A stretch of DNA of 64,000 nt from Henriciella marina (GTDB taxonomy: Bacteria > Pseudomonadota > Alphaproteobacteria > Caulobacterales > Hyphomonadaceae): assembly GCF_027213945.1 (NCBI RefSeq), contig NZ_JAPWGW010000004.1, positions 62,001-126,000 of the forward strand, given 5' to 3'. Of this stretch, positions 43,811-52,240 are shown piece after piece (the stretch's first letter is position 1; every line of letters starts with the position of its first letter). Made by a program: the position numbers and the translations under genes. The notes below the pieces were generated by a model, which was not told the origin of the DNA, ran no database searches, and saw only the letters and a program-made list of their open reading frames with translations.

Positions 43811-44260
43811 CTATTCCTGTTCGTCGTCAGCGTCTTCAGCTGCGTCCTCGTTCCACTCATAAATGCCTCTGATCGGGCAGCGTGCTGGTGGAATATCTGT
43901 CCGGTCGGGTCCGAATGCACTGTCATAGGCGTAGATCGAATCACCCTTCCTAACGCAGCTTGCACCGGGAAAAGTGTCGAAGCTGAGCGAATTTGCGCCA
44001 CCAAGGTCATAACAGCTACCCACTGTTTCGATCAGGTATTCGTCATTCACGCCTTCTTCGACGATAACGCTGTTGCGGGTTGCCATCCGGAAGCTGTCAA
44101 TATTCGACGCAAAGCAGACCCTGTCGACCTTTTCGCCAAGGCGAGCGTCCGTTCGCCAGGCTTCGGGCTCGTCGTTCCCAGCATCCGGCTGCGAGGTGCA
44201 GGCGGCGAGGGCAAACAGGGCGGTGGCCGGAAGGGCGAATAGAAGTTTCGTGCGGGTCAT
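43811..44260 (-). CDS. Lipoprotein, paralogue of the neighbouring secreted protein (DUF6491-like)
   Basis: A 149-residue lipoprotein from the ATG at 44260 (GGAGG upstream). The signal ends in LAAC with the acylated Cys21. The mature part shares with its neighbour [11 protein letters not shown], a VIVEEGV motif, [20 protein letters not shown] and [13 protein letters not shown], and ends in an acidic tail. The shared cysteines suggest two disulphides. The pair looks like an old tandem duplication, one copy anchored in the membrane and the other soluble. The reading frame to 44359 extends upstream of the lipobox and is not used. No function is known. Confidence 0.8.
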   Translation of the reverse strand: MTRTKLLFALPATALFALAACTSQPDAGNDEPEAWRTDARLGEKVDRVCFASNIDSFRMATRNSVIVEEGVNDEYLIETVGSCYDLGGANSLSFDTFPGASCVRKGDSIYAYDSAFGPDRTDIPPARCPIRGIYEWNEDAAEDADDEQE

Positions 44261-44427
44261 GTGTTTCCTCCGATCTGCAACTGGCGCGAGAGTGCGCAGT
44301 CTATATTGCAACTCAACGACTGAGTAGCGCCTCCAGTTCAAATGCGTCGTTTCAGTCAACGGGGCTTGAACTCTCCAGCCCGGCCAGCATACGAAGGCGC
44401 AAACCTATTCTTGTGGATCCTTGCCAG

Positions 44428-45900
44428 ATGACCGACCTCACGAAACTTACACTCGCTGCGGCCCTCGATGGGCTGTCTGCCAAGGCCTTCTCATCGCGTG
44501 AACTGACCGAGGCTTTCATCAAGGAGATCGAGGCATCGAACGACACACTGAACGCCTATGTCGTGAAGACGCCGGAGAAGGCGCTGGAAATGGCAGACGC
44601 AGCGGACGCTCGGATCGCGGCGGGCGAGGCGAAGGCGCTGGAGGGCGCACCGCTTGGCGTAAAGGACCTTTATTGCACCAAGGATGTGCGTACTACCGCA
44701 TGTTCGAACATTCTGGGCGAATTCACGCCGACTTATGAGTCGACCGTAACCCAGCAACTCTGGGACCGCGGCGCGGTCATGCTCGGCAAGCTCAACATGG
44801 ATGAGTTCGCCATGGGCTCGTCGAACGAGACCTCGCGGTTCGGCCCGCCTGCAAACCCGTGGCGCCGTGAAGGCTCTAACCAGAATTTGACTCCGGGCGG
44901 TTCTTCGGGTGGCTCTGCGGCGGCTGTTGCGGCTGACCTTTGCCTTGGTGCCACGGCGTCGGACACGGGCGGCTCCATTCGCCAGCCTGCAAGCTTCACG
45001 GGCACTGTCGGTATCAAGCCGACCTATGGCCGCGCGAGCCGCTATGGCATGGTCGCGTTTGCGTCCTCGCTCGATCAGGCAGGCCCGATCGCCAAGACGG
45101 TCGAGGACAGCGCCATCCTGCTTGAAGCCATGTGCGGCCACGATGCCAAGGATTCGACCTCTCTACCAGAACCTGTTCCGGCCTGGCGCGAAAGCGTCAA
45201 GCAGGGTGTCAAAGGCATGAAGATCGGCATTCCGAAGGAATATCGCGTCGACAACATGCCTGAAGAAATTGAGGCACTTTGGGCGCAGGGGATCAAATGG
45301 CTGCAAGAGCAGGGCGCCGAGATTGTCGACGTGTCTCTGCCGCACACGAGATACGCGCTGCCAGCCTACTACATCGTCGCACCGGCAGAGGCCTCTTCGA
45401 ACCTCGCGCGCTATGACGGCATGCGCTATGGCACACGCGTTCAGGGCGACAATCTGGTGGGCACCTATGAGGGCACCCGCTCTGAGGGGTTTGGCGCAGA
45501 AGTGCAGCGCCGCCTGATGATCGGCACCTATGTGCTTTCGTCCGGCTATTACGATGCGTACTACTTGCGCGCGCAAAAGGTTCGCACGAAAATCCTCAAT
45601 GATTTCATTGAGGCATACGAGAAGTGTGATGCGCTCCTGACGCCGACCTGTCCGTCGGCCGCCTTTGCGTATGGCGAGAAGGCCGATCCGGTGCAGATGT
45701 ACCTCAACGACATCTTCACCGTCACAGCAAACCTTGCCGGCCTGCCAGGCATCTCGGTGCCAGCAGCGCTGGATAGTCAGGGCCTTCCGCTTGGCCTCCA
45801 GGTGATCGGCAAGGCATTGGATGAGGCGTCCTGCTTCCGCGTAGCCGGTGCGATTGAGGAAGCGGCCGGCTTCGTGGCGAAACCTCATAAGTGGTGGTAG
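44428..45900 (+). CDS. gatA: Asp-tRNA(Asn)/Glu-tRNA(Gln) amidotransferase subunit A
   Basis: Glutaminase subunit releasing ammonia for GatB. The 490-residue amidase has the Ser-cisSer-Lys triad: Lys79 in PLGVKDLYC, Ser159 in [14 protein letters not shown] and Ser183 in [13 protein letters not shown] used the ATG at 44428 ([15 protein letters not shown]); the reading frame continues upstream but there overlaps the divergent lipoprotein gene. GatCAB indicates indirect charging of tRNA-Gln and/or tRNA-Asn. Confidence 0.96.
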   Translation: MTDLTKLTLAAALDGLSAKAFSSRELTEAFIKEIEASNDTLNAYVVKTPEKALEMADAADARIAAGEAKALEGAPLGVKDLYCTKDVRTTACSNILGEFTPTYESTVTQQLWDRGAVMLGKLNMDEFAMGSSNETSRFGPPANPWRREGSNQNLTPGGSSGGSAAAVAADLCLGATASDTGGSIRQPASFTGTVGIKPTYGRASRYGMVAFASSLDQAGPIAKTVEDSAILLEAMCGHDAKDSTSLPEPVPAWRESVKQGVKGMKIGIPKEYRVDNMPEEIEALWAQGIKWLQEQGAEIVDVSLPHTRYALPAYYIVAPAEASSNLARYDGMRYGTRVQGDNLVGTYEGTRSEGFGAEVQRRLMIGTYVLSSGYYDAYYLRAQKVRTKILNDFIEAYEKCDALLTPTCPSAAFAYGEKADPVQMYLNDIFTVTANLAGLPGISVPAALDSQGLPLGLQVIGKALDEASCFRVAGAIEEAAGFVAKPHKWW

Positions 45901-45910
45901 GCTGGCGGCC

Positions 45911-46168
45911 ATGTCGACGCGTGGCCACCGCAACCTTCTCGAAAAGAGCACAACCGGCCTGTTCTCTCTGAGACTGCTGCGCTCTCGCGCGGTTCGCTGG
46001 CCGCTCGCGGCATTGCTTGCGGGGCTTGGTATTCATGCAGCGACAGTGCAGTCGGCAACGGATGGGCCGAAGGGCGTTGCGGTGCCTGCCACCCTGTTTC
46101 TGTTCGCACTCTTTCTGGTGCTGTTGCCTCTGCTGCCCATCGCCGATGGATGGAATAAGCGCGAATGA
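45911..46168 (+). CDS. Small membrane protein between gatA and gatB (1)
   Basis: An 85-residue protein starting 10 bases after gatA, with GGTAGG upstream. A basic N-terminus (about 30 residues) is followed by two hydrophobic stretches (PLAALLAGLGIHAA and PATLFLFALFLVLLPLLPI). No family recognised. Its close spacing to gatA and the hydrophobic pattern support a real gene; the basic N-terminus and lack of known relatives are the reasons for moderate confidence. Confidence 0.5.
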   Translation: MSTRGHRNLLEKSTTGLFSLRLLRSRAVRWPLAALLAGLGIHAATVQSATDGPKGVAVPATLFLFALFLVLLPLLPIADGWNKRE

Positions 46169-46226
46169 GCTTTGTAACGCATCTGTGAGCGTGACGGCCT
46201 CAGTGGGCGAATGCTAGAAGGTCAAC

Positions 46227-46541
46227 ATGTCGAGAAAAACCAGAACCGCGCTTTACGCCGTCCTTGCATTTGCCTTCATGGTCCTGCTGATCCTGTTGAT
46301 GGCGTGGTATAACGGGGTGAATCCGTTCCATCCACGCACGCGGATGTACTGGCTCGCGGCCGTCGTCGCTGCGCTCTATATCTCGCTGCGCGGTGCGATC
46401 TTTGTCGAGCGGATCCAGTATCGCCGTGAACGAAAGGCTGAAGAAGCCGAGACGCCGAGCCGTCTCAGTGCCAACGTCAAAGACCGGATGGCGGCCCGGA
46501 AGGCACGCGTTGCGGCCGCGCATAAGAAACTGGGCAAATAA
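46227..46541 (+). CDS. Small membrane protein between gatA and gatB (2)
   Basis: A 104-residue protein with two predicted helices (YAVLAFAFMVLLILLMAWY and MYWLAAVVAALYISLRGAIF) and a basic, Ala/Lys/Arg-rich cytoplasmic tail that probably forms a helix (KDRMAARKARVAAAHKK). AGAAGG precedes the ATG at 46227. I do not recognise the family. It lies in the same orientation as gatA and gatB and may share their transcript. Confidence 0.72.
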   Translation: MSRKTRTALYAVLAFAFMVLLILLMAWYNGVNPFHPRTRMYWLAAVVAALYISLRGAIFVERIQYRRERKAEEAETPSRLSANVKDRMAARKARVAAAHKKLGK

Positions 46542-46620
46542 GCCCTGCCCAGGAACGAAATCGAGATTTGAGGTTCAGCCCCGCCCAGCCCACTTAGGGC
46601 TCTAGTCTGGAGGCTGAGCC

Positions 46621-47041
46621 ATGAAATCCATTTCCCTACTATTGATGCGCGCTGGTACGGGCCTGTTGCTCGTGATCTGGGGGGCTCATCAAGATCATGT
46701 CGCCCGCTGCAGCCGTCGGTGTTTCCGACAAATATTATGGCGGCACGGTCAGCATGGACTGGTTGCAGCTTCCTTGGGGTATCCTTCAAGTGGTGATCGG
46801 CCTTGCCGTGGTGGTCGGCCTTTTTCGCAGATATGTCTATCCGGCCCAGGCGGTTATCCTTGGGTTTGGGATTCTTGTAATCTGGAAGTACATCCTCGAT
46901 CCGCTAGGGCTCTACCTGCTTGATGAAAGCTCCCGGCAGGTTCTGTTTTTTCCCTCACTCGCCGTTTTCGCTGGCACGCTCATCCTGCTCGCTTTCCGTG
47001 AAGAAGATACGCTCAGCCTCGACCGCAAATTCGGCCTCTGA
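46621..47041 (+). pseudogene. DoxX-like membrane protein, frameshifted
   Basis: Two overlapping frames together encode one membrane protein of about 139 residues. The first part (from 46621) reads MKSISLLLMRAGTGLLLVIWG; the second, in the next frame, continues LIKIMSPAAAVGVSDKYYGG to the stop at 47039-47041. The break is in a run of six G at 46679-46684: removing one G restores a continuous frame. The joined protein has four hydrophobic segments and resembles small DoxX-type proteins in its N-terminal RAGTGLLLVIWG, though the match is weak. A single extra base in a homopolymer is either a sequencing error, a recent mutation, or a slippery site with rare correction. Confidence 0.7.
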
Positions 47042-47119
47042 CTAGCCGCAATTCGGGGTGGCACGGGGACTATTCGCCCGTTATGTAGCAAGCAGAAACT
47101 GCTTGAAGGACCACGCGAA

Positions 47120-48631
47120 ATGAGCGAGCGGCCGACCTATACGCTGAAAGGCGACACCGGAGACTGGGAACTTGTGATGGGGCTCGAAGTCCATGCGCAG
47201 GTTGCGTCCGAAGCGAAGCTCTTTTCTGGTGCTTCGACCGAGTTTGGCGCGGACCCGAACTGCAATGTTTCGCTCGTTGATGCGGCGATGCCAGGCATGC
47301 TGCCGGTCATCAACAAGAAGTGTGTTGAACAGGCGGTACGCACGGGCCTCGGCCTGAAGGCGAAAATCAACAAATGGTCGCGTTTTGACCGCAAGAATTA
47401 TTTCTATCCGGATCTTCCGCAGGGCTATCAGATCAGCCAGTTCGACCACCCAATCGTGGGCGAGGGCGAGATCGAGGTTGATGTAGAGCCAGCTCATGGC
47501 GACCCGGCCTATTCCTTCCCTGTACGGATTGAACGCCTTCACCTTGAGCAGGATGCGGGCAAGTCGATCCACGATATGGACCCGACGGCGACCTATGTGG
47601 ACCTCAATCGCTCTGGCGTTGCCCTGATGGAAATCGTTTCCAAGCCGGACGTAAGAACACCATTGGAAGCAGCGGCTTACGTCAAGAAGCTCAAATCCAT
47701 CGTGGTCGCTCTCGGCACCTGTGACGGTGACATGGAGAAGGGCAATCTGCGTGCGGACGTTAATGTTTCCGTGTGCAAGCCTGGCGGCTATGAGAAGTTT
47801 CGCGAGACCGGCGACTTCAGCCATCTCGGCACACGTTGCGAGATCAAGAACATGAACTCGTTCCGCTTTATCCAGGCAGCGATCGAGTACGAAGCACGCC
47901 GCCAGATCGAGATCCTCGAAAGCGGCGGCAAGGTTGATCAGGAAACCCGTCTGTTTGATCCGAACAAGGGCGAGACGCGCTCCATGCGTTCCAAGGAAGA
48001 CGCGCACGACTATCGCTACTTCCCGGACCCGGACCTCCTGCCGCTCGAGTTCGATGACCTCTTCATCGAGAATATCAAGGCGAACCTTCCGGAGTTGCCG
48101 GACGACAAGCGCGCTCGTTTTGAAAGTGAGTACGGCCTCTCGCGCTATGATGCCGGCGTTCTGACCGCCGACAGCGAACGCGCAGAGTTTTTCGAAGCGG
48201 TCGCCAAAGGGCGCGATGCGAAGCTTGCAGCAAACTGGGTCAGCCAGGAACTGTTTGGCTATCTGAACCGCGAAGACCTCGAGCTGGCAGCGAGCCCCGT
48301 TTCAGCCGCTCAGCTCGGCGAACTCGTAGACCTCATCTCCAATGACACGATCTCAGGCAAGATCGCGAAAGACGTTTTTGCCCGCATGATCGATGGCGAG
48401 GGCAATCCGGGCGATATCGTCGAGAGGCACGGCCTGAAACAGGTGACTGATACTGGCGCCATTGAAGCGATCGTGGACCAGATCATTGCCGAGAACCCGG
48501 AGCAGGCCGCTTCGGTGAAGGAAAAGCCAAAAGCCATGGGCTGGTTCGTCGGGCAGGTGATGAAAGCGTCGGGCGGCAAGGCGAATCCGGGCGCGGTCAA
48601 TCAAATCCTGAAGCAGAAGCTGGGTCTTTAG
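47120..48631 (+). CDS. gatB: Asp-tRNA(Asn)/Glu-tRNA(Gln) amidotransferase subunit B
   Basis: The kinase/transamidase subunit that phosphorylates the mischarged aminoacyl-tRNA and adds ammonia from GatA. The 503-residue product has [20 protein letters not shown], the catalytic-site [31 protein letters not shown], and the C-terminal YqeY-like tail ending in [17 protein letters not shown] lies before the ATG. gatB is separated from gatA by three small membrane-protein genes. Confidence 0.96.
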   Translation: MSERPTYTLKGDTGDWELVMGLEVHAQVASEAKLFSGASTEFGADPNCNVSLVDAAMPGMLPVINKKCVEQAVRTGLGLKAKINKWSRFDRKNYFYPDLPQGYQISQFDHPIVGEGEIEVDVEPAHGDPAYSFPVRIERLHLEQDAGKSIHDMDPTATYVDLNRSGVALMEIVSKPDVRTPLEAAAYVKKLKSIVVALGTCDGDMEKGNLRADVNVSVCKPGGYEKFRETGDFSHLGTRCEIKNMNSFRFIQAAIEYEARRQIEILESGGKVDQETRLFDPNKGETRSMRSKEDAHDYRYFPDPDLLPLEFDDLFIENIKANLPELPDDKRARFESEYGLSRYDAGVLTADSERAEFFEAVAKGRDAKLAANWVSQELFGYLNREDLELAASPVSAAQLGELVDLISNDTISGKIAKDVFARMIDGEGNPGDIVERHGLKQVTDTGAIEAIVDQIIAENPEQAASVKEKPKAMGWFVGQVMKASGGKANPGAVNQILKQKLGL

Positions 48632-48790
48632 CTTTACAACGACTTTCGGTTATGCGCCTCACCTTGGGGCGGGCTCGCGGTTGGACGGGCTAGCCTGTAC
48701 CTGTCGCGATAGCCATTGCCGAGAGAGCAGGAGCTGGACTCTCAGATGAGTTGCACTCATCGAAAGCGACGCTGCTAATGGCGTGCTTTC

Positions 48791-49225
48791 CTAGAGGTAA
48801 GCAGCAATCTTGTCGGCGAGTGCTTTCAACTCTTCAGTGTCCGCTGGTTCGCCGCTCGCATGAGGGCGTCCGGTCTGGCCTTCCATGATGGGCAGGATGT
48901 GGAAGTGGAGGTGGTAGACCGTCTGGCCAGCGGGCGCGCCGTTGAATTGCAGGATACGAAGCCCATCGGGCTCTAGCGCCTTTTCCACTGCCTTCGCGAC
49001 CGTCTGGACGCGCTCCATATAAGGGCCAATTTTCTTAGGCTTTAGCTCAAGGAAGTTGCGCGCCTTTACGTCCTTTGGGATGACGAGCGTGTGGCCTGTC
49101 GTCTGAGGAAAGATGTCCATGAAGGCGAGAGCGACGTCATCCTCGAAGACTTTCACGCAGGGCATCTCGCCGCGTAGCATTTTAGCGAAAATATTGTCTT
49201 TATCGTAGGTGCCGTGGAGGGTCAT
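48791..49225 (-). CDS. HIT family nucleotide-binding protein
   Basis: A 144-residue histidine-triad protein: NIFAKMLRGEMPCVKVFEDD at the N-terminus and the catalytic triad in YHLHFHILPI. HIT proteins of this class hydrolyse AMP-linked substrates such as AMP-lysine or adenosine phosphoramidates. I used the ATG at 49225; an in-frame ATG at 49234 is also possible. It overlaps the end of the DUF2007 gene by 26 bases, so it is the last gene of a minus-strand string from RidA. Confidence 0.92.
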   Translation of the reverse strand: MTLHGTYDKDNIFAKMLRGEMPCVKVFEDDVALAFMDIFPQTTGHTLVIPKDVKARNFLELKPKKIGPYMERVQTVAKAVEKALEPDGLRILQFNGAPAGQTVYHLHFHILPIMEGQTGRPHASGEPADTEELKALADKIAAYL

Positions 49226-49796
49226 GGGCCTCATCTCTGGTGTCTGTCCTTGGCTTTATCAGCCGGTCGGCCACGAAGACAAGGATGATCACAATAACAA
49301 ACAGGGAGCCTTCAATGTTCCAGCCGCTCATTGTAATCGGGTTCCAGCTTCCGGCAGATACTTCGGGCGTCCAGTCTCGCTCGATGGTCGGGGCCTTCGA
49401 TACGAACCAGTGGCTTGGCAGGACAGCATCCAGAAATTTCAGGAGCACGTAGAAGAAACACACCCACAGAAAGAGGGCGACCTGAAACTGGTGCAGGATC
49501 ATGTACCAGAGAGCTATGACGCCATAGCGCTGCGGTGTTTCATAAGCGCCGAATTTCTCTTCGAGCAGGTCAGCGCCATCCTGGGCGCTCCTCCTGATCA
49601 CATCATGCGCGGTCTCGACATCGGTGGATGGGACGGCGACGCGGGCACCTCCAAGACCGGGAATGAGCAACCAGTCATTCGATGCGTGGTGGTAGTTTTC
49701 GACAATGGCGTGGATGCCGTTGGCTTCCAGCAAACCCTTACAGACGAGGGCCTCCTGAAGCGTCGCACAGCGCCGTATCGTGACGAGCGAAGTCAT
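49200..49796 (-). CDS. DUF2007 domain protein with C-terminal membrane helices
   Basis: A 198-residue protein. The N-terminal about 75 residues are a DUF2007 domain (ATLQEALVCKGLLEANGIHA, then PGLGGARVAVPSTDVETA), a ferredoxin-like fold proposed to bind ligands or regulatory protein P-II-like partners. Two membrane helices follow (YMILHQFQVALFLWVCFFYV and EGSLFVIVIILVFVADRL), with about 35 residues between them. The fusion of DUF2007 to a membrane anchor suggests a sensor or adaptor at the inner membrane, but the role is unknown. It overlaps the upstream acetyltransferase gene by four bases. Confidence 0.82.
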   Translation of the reverse strand: MTSLVTIRRCATLQEALVCKGLLEANGIHAIVENYHHASNDWLLIPGLGGARVAVPSTDVETAHDVIRRSAQDGADLLEEKFGAYETPQRYGVIALWYMILHQFQVALFLWVCFFYVLLKFLDAVLPSHWFVSKAPTIERDWTPEVSAGSWNPITMSGWNIEGSLFVIVIILVFVADRLIKPRTDTRDEAHDPPRHLR

Positions 49797-50956
49797 CCGT
49801 CTTTCTTAAACGGCGTTCTCTCACGTAGAAAGTCAGCTTCCCTTTCAACCATCTGGCGTTCGCGTCCGAGATATTCCTCCACAGCGCTGGCTAGGCCCTC
49901 ATGGGCGATCCAGTGAGCTGAATAGGTCGTTTCAGGCACGTAGCCGCGCGCGAGCTTGTGGCCGCCTTGGGCGCCTGCCTCGACCGTCTTGAGGCCGCGC
50001 GCAATGGCAAAATCGATCGCCTGATAATAGCAGGTCTCGAAGTGAAGCATCGGCCGGGGGGAGACGGTGCCCCAGTAGCGCCCCAGAAGTCTGTCGCCGC
50101 CAATCATGTTGAGGGCGCCCGCGATCGGGTGGCCGTCCTCTTCGGCGAAGATCAGCAGGATGTGGTCTGCCAGCCGCTCGCCCAGCAGGGAGAAGGTTTC
50201 GCGCTTGAGATAGGGCGTGCCCCATTTGCGCGCGCCGGTATCGAGGTAAAACTCGTAGAAGACATCCCAATGATCTTCGGTGATCTCATTCCCGGTGATG
50301 TGACGGAATGTCAGGCCTTCCTGTGCCTTATGCCGTTCCTTGCGGAGGTTCTTGCGCTTGGAGGAGGAGAGGACCGCCAGAAAGTCGTCGAAGCTCTCAT
50401 AGCCATCATTGTGCCAGTGGAATTGCTGGTCGGTGCGCACCAGCAGGCCTGCCGTTTCCAGCCGCAGGGCGTCTTCGCCGGTGAGGAAATTGATGTGGAG
50501 CGAGGAGATGTCGTTATCGGCGGCGATCTTTACCGCCGCGCCGAGAAGCGCATCTGAGATCTGCGTCGCATCCGGGCCCGGCCGCACGAGGCGGCGGCGC
50601 CCCGTGACGGGCGTGAAAGGGACGGCAGAGAGAAGTTTTGGATAATAGTGGCCGCCAGCGCGCTCATAAGCGTCTGCCCAGCTATGGTCGAAGACAAACT
50701 CACCCTGGGAATGGGATTTGAGATAAAGTGGCATCGCGCCGCAAAGGCCTTGTCCGGCCTTTTGCACGATGACGTGATGCGGGGCCCACCCGGTTTCCGG
50801 CGATGCGGCGCCGCTTTCTTCCATGGCCTGCAGGAACTGCCAGCTCAGGAAGGGGTCATAGGGCTCGCCTGGCGGGTTGGCGACCGCGTTCCATTCGTCT
50901 GCGTTGACCTCATCGAGGCTGTGAATCAGTCGAATTTCCAGGCGGGGTTCATCCAT
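49793..50956 (-). CDS. GNAT-type acyltransferase (COG3146/DUF482)
   Basis: A 387-residue protein of the FemX/GNAT-related DUF482 family: IHSLDEVNADEWNAVANPPG near the start, then DPFLSWQFLQAMEESGA, HHVIVQKAGQGLCGAMPLYL, SSSKRKNLRKERHKAQEG, and the C-terminal LHFETCYYQAIDFAI. The family is found mostly in Proteobacteria and is predicted to acylate an unknown acceptor. It follows the phosphodiesterase by 15 bases and overlaps the DUF2007 gene. Confidence 0.9.
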   Translation of the reverse strand: MDEPRLEIRLIHSLDEVNADEWNAVANPPGEPYDPFLSWQFLQAMEESGAASPETGWAPHHVIVQKAGQGLCGAMPLYLKSHSQGEFVFDHSWADAYERAGGHYYPKLLSAVPFTPVTGRRRLVRPGPDATQISDALLGAAVKIAADNDISSLHINFLTGEDALRLETAGLLVRTDQQFHWHNDGYESFDDFLAVLSSSKRKNLRKERHKAQEGLTFRHITGNEITEDHWDVFYEFYLDTGARKWGTPYLKRETFSLLGERLADHILLIFAEEDGHPIAGALNMIGGDRLLGRYWGTVSPRPMLHFETCYYQAIDFAIARGLKTVEAGAQGGHKLARGYVPETTYSAHWIAHEGLASAVEEYLGRERQMVEREADFLRERTPFKKDG

Positions 50957-50971
50957 GAAACGGGATCTAGC

Positions 50972-51709
50972 TCACGCCTCCAGCCTGACAAAGGCGGGAT
51001 CGAAACCTTCAAAGATCTGAGCAACGAGAAGCGACTTTAGCTCCTCCGCGCGGTCGGCCGTGTCCACGGTCCAGACGGCGACGGGAAGTCCATAGTCTGT
51101 CGCGGTCATCTGCGCATCTCGGGCATCGGACCAGTGTGCCGCGATAAAATCAGGCATCAGGGCGGCAGATGTACTGACGAGCGCCTGAAGCGTGATGTCC
51201 TGTGACATCCGGCTGGGCAGGATCAGCGCCCCTTTCATGACGCTGGGCGGGATCGCAGAAACGGCGCGGCGGCTAAAGCTCATCAAGGCCGCCGGGCCTT
51301 TGAACGCCTCGACACGTTCTGCGACGAGACCAGCAAACCCCTCGGCGTCAGTTTCGCCATCAATCTTCATTTCGATGAGAAGAGGTGTATCAGCAGTCCA
51401 GGCATCGAGAACCTGATCGAGCGTCGCAAAGGTGCCATTACTCTTCAGGGTCAGCTGGGTGAGGTCTTCGGCCGAGTGATTGGCGACAAGGCCCTCGGCT
51501 TCGGTCATTCTGTCGAGTACCGCATCATGGAACACGACGGGCGTACCACACGCAGCTGGCCGAACATCGAGCTCACAGCCTATACCGCCGCCGCCAGCAG
51601 CCAGGATCGCTTCCAGGCTGTTCTCTGGATAGGCGTCCGCAGACCAAAGTCCGCGATGGGCATAGTGGTAGTCGAGCAGATTGAACCGTTCAGCCAAATC
51701 GTTCCTCAA
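50972..51709 (-). CDS. Glycerophosphodiester phosphodiesterase family protein
   Basis: A 245-residue cytoplasmic GDPD domain: AHRGLWSADAYPENSLEAI, the acidic metal motif IGCELDVRPAACGTPVVFHD, and the C-terminal PVAVWTVDTADRAEELKSL. It would hydrolyse glycerophosphodiesters from phospholipid turnover to glycerol 3-phosphate and an alcohol. The start is a TTG at 51709 in a TTGA overlap with the RidA stop codon. There is no signal peptide, unlike periplasmic GlpQ. Confidence 0.92.
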   Translation of the reverse strand: MRNDLAERFNLLDYHYAHRGLWSADAYPENSLEAILAAGGGGIGCELDVRPAACGTPVVFHDAVLDRMTEAEGLVANHSAEDLTQLTLKSNGTFATLDQVLDAWTADTPLLIEMKIDGETDAEGFAGLVAERVEAFKGPAALMSFSRRAVSAIPPSVMKGALILPSRMSQDITLQALVSTSAALMPDFIAAHWSDARDAQMTATDYGLPVAVWTVDTADRAEELKSLLVAQIFEGFDPAFVRLEA

Positions 51710-52167
51710 TTCGCAATTTCAAAAATCCCGTCAATTTCCACCGCGACGCCGAGGGGCAGGGTCGGACATGCCACGGCTGAGCGGGCATGGCGTCCGGCAT
51801 CTCCGAAAACATCAACCATCAGGTCCGAGCAGCCATTGATGACCTGCGGGATGTCGGTGAACAACGGATGGGCGTTCACGAATCCGCCGAGTTTCACCAC
51901 GCGAGTAACTCTTGAAAGATCTCCTAACGCCGCCTTGCACTGAGCCAGCAGGTTGATGCCACAACGGCGCGCTGCTTCCTGGCCCGCGGGGAGGTCCATG
52001 GTTTCACCGAGGCGACCTGTCACTAGTCCGTCCGGGGTGGAGCTGACCTGTCCGGAAACGAAAAGATGCTGTCCGGAAATGACAAAGGGCACGTAGTTGG
52101 CGACCGCCTTCATAGGCTCCGGGAGCGTGATGCCGAGATTGATCAGGCGGGCTTCAGGTGTGCTCAT
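51706..52167 (-). CDS. RidA (YjgF/YER057c) family protein
   Basis: A 153-residue Rid protein from the ATG at 52167. RidA enzymes hydrolyse reactive enamine/imine intermediates to ketoacids. The family end is clear: HARSAVACPTLPLGVAVEID with the catalytic Arg in ARSAV, and the N-terminal ISGQHLFVSGQVSSTPDG. It belongs to the Rid subgroup with a longer N-terminus. The longer frame to 52374 enters the dinB end and is rejected. It is the first gene of RidA-GDPD-GNAT-DUF2007-HIT. Confidence 0.9.
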   Translation of the reverse strand: MSTPEARLINLGITLPEPMKAVANYVPFVISGQHLFVSGQVSSTPDGLVTGRLGETMDLPAGQEAARRCGINLLAQCKAALGDLSRVTRVVKLGGFVNAHPLFTDIPQVINGCSDLMVDVFGDAGRHARSAVACPTLPLGVAVEIDGIFEIAN

Positions 52168-52240
52168 GGAAGGGCGACTCCGATAGTTGTTGTGCGCGAC
52201 CCCTCTTAGACATATGCCTTGGCACCGGGCAAGGCGAGGT

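Noticed and set aside
46679-46684. Programmed -1/+1 frameshift with a known slippery heptamer
   Set aside because: A G6 run is present but no X-XXY-YYZ heptamer or clear downstream pseudoknot was seen, so programmed frameshifting is not claimed; only the frameshift itself is reported.
48632-48790. Possible tRNA or small RNA after gatB
   Set aside because: A GATGAG/CTCATC hairpin (48745-48761) exists, but there is no cloverleaf, T-loop motif, promoter or T run to support an RNA gene.
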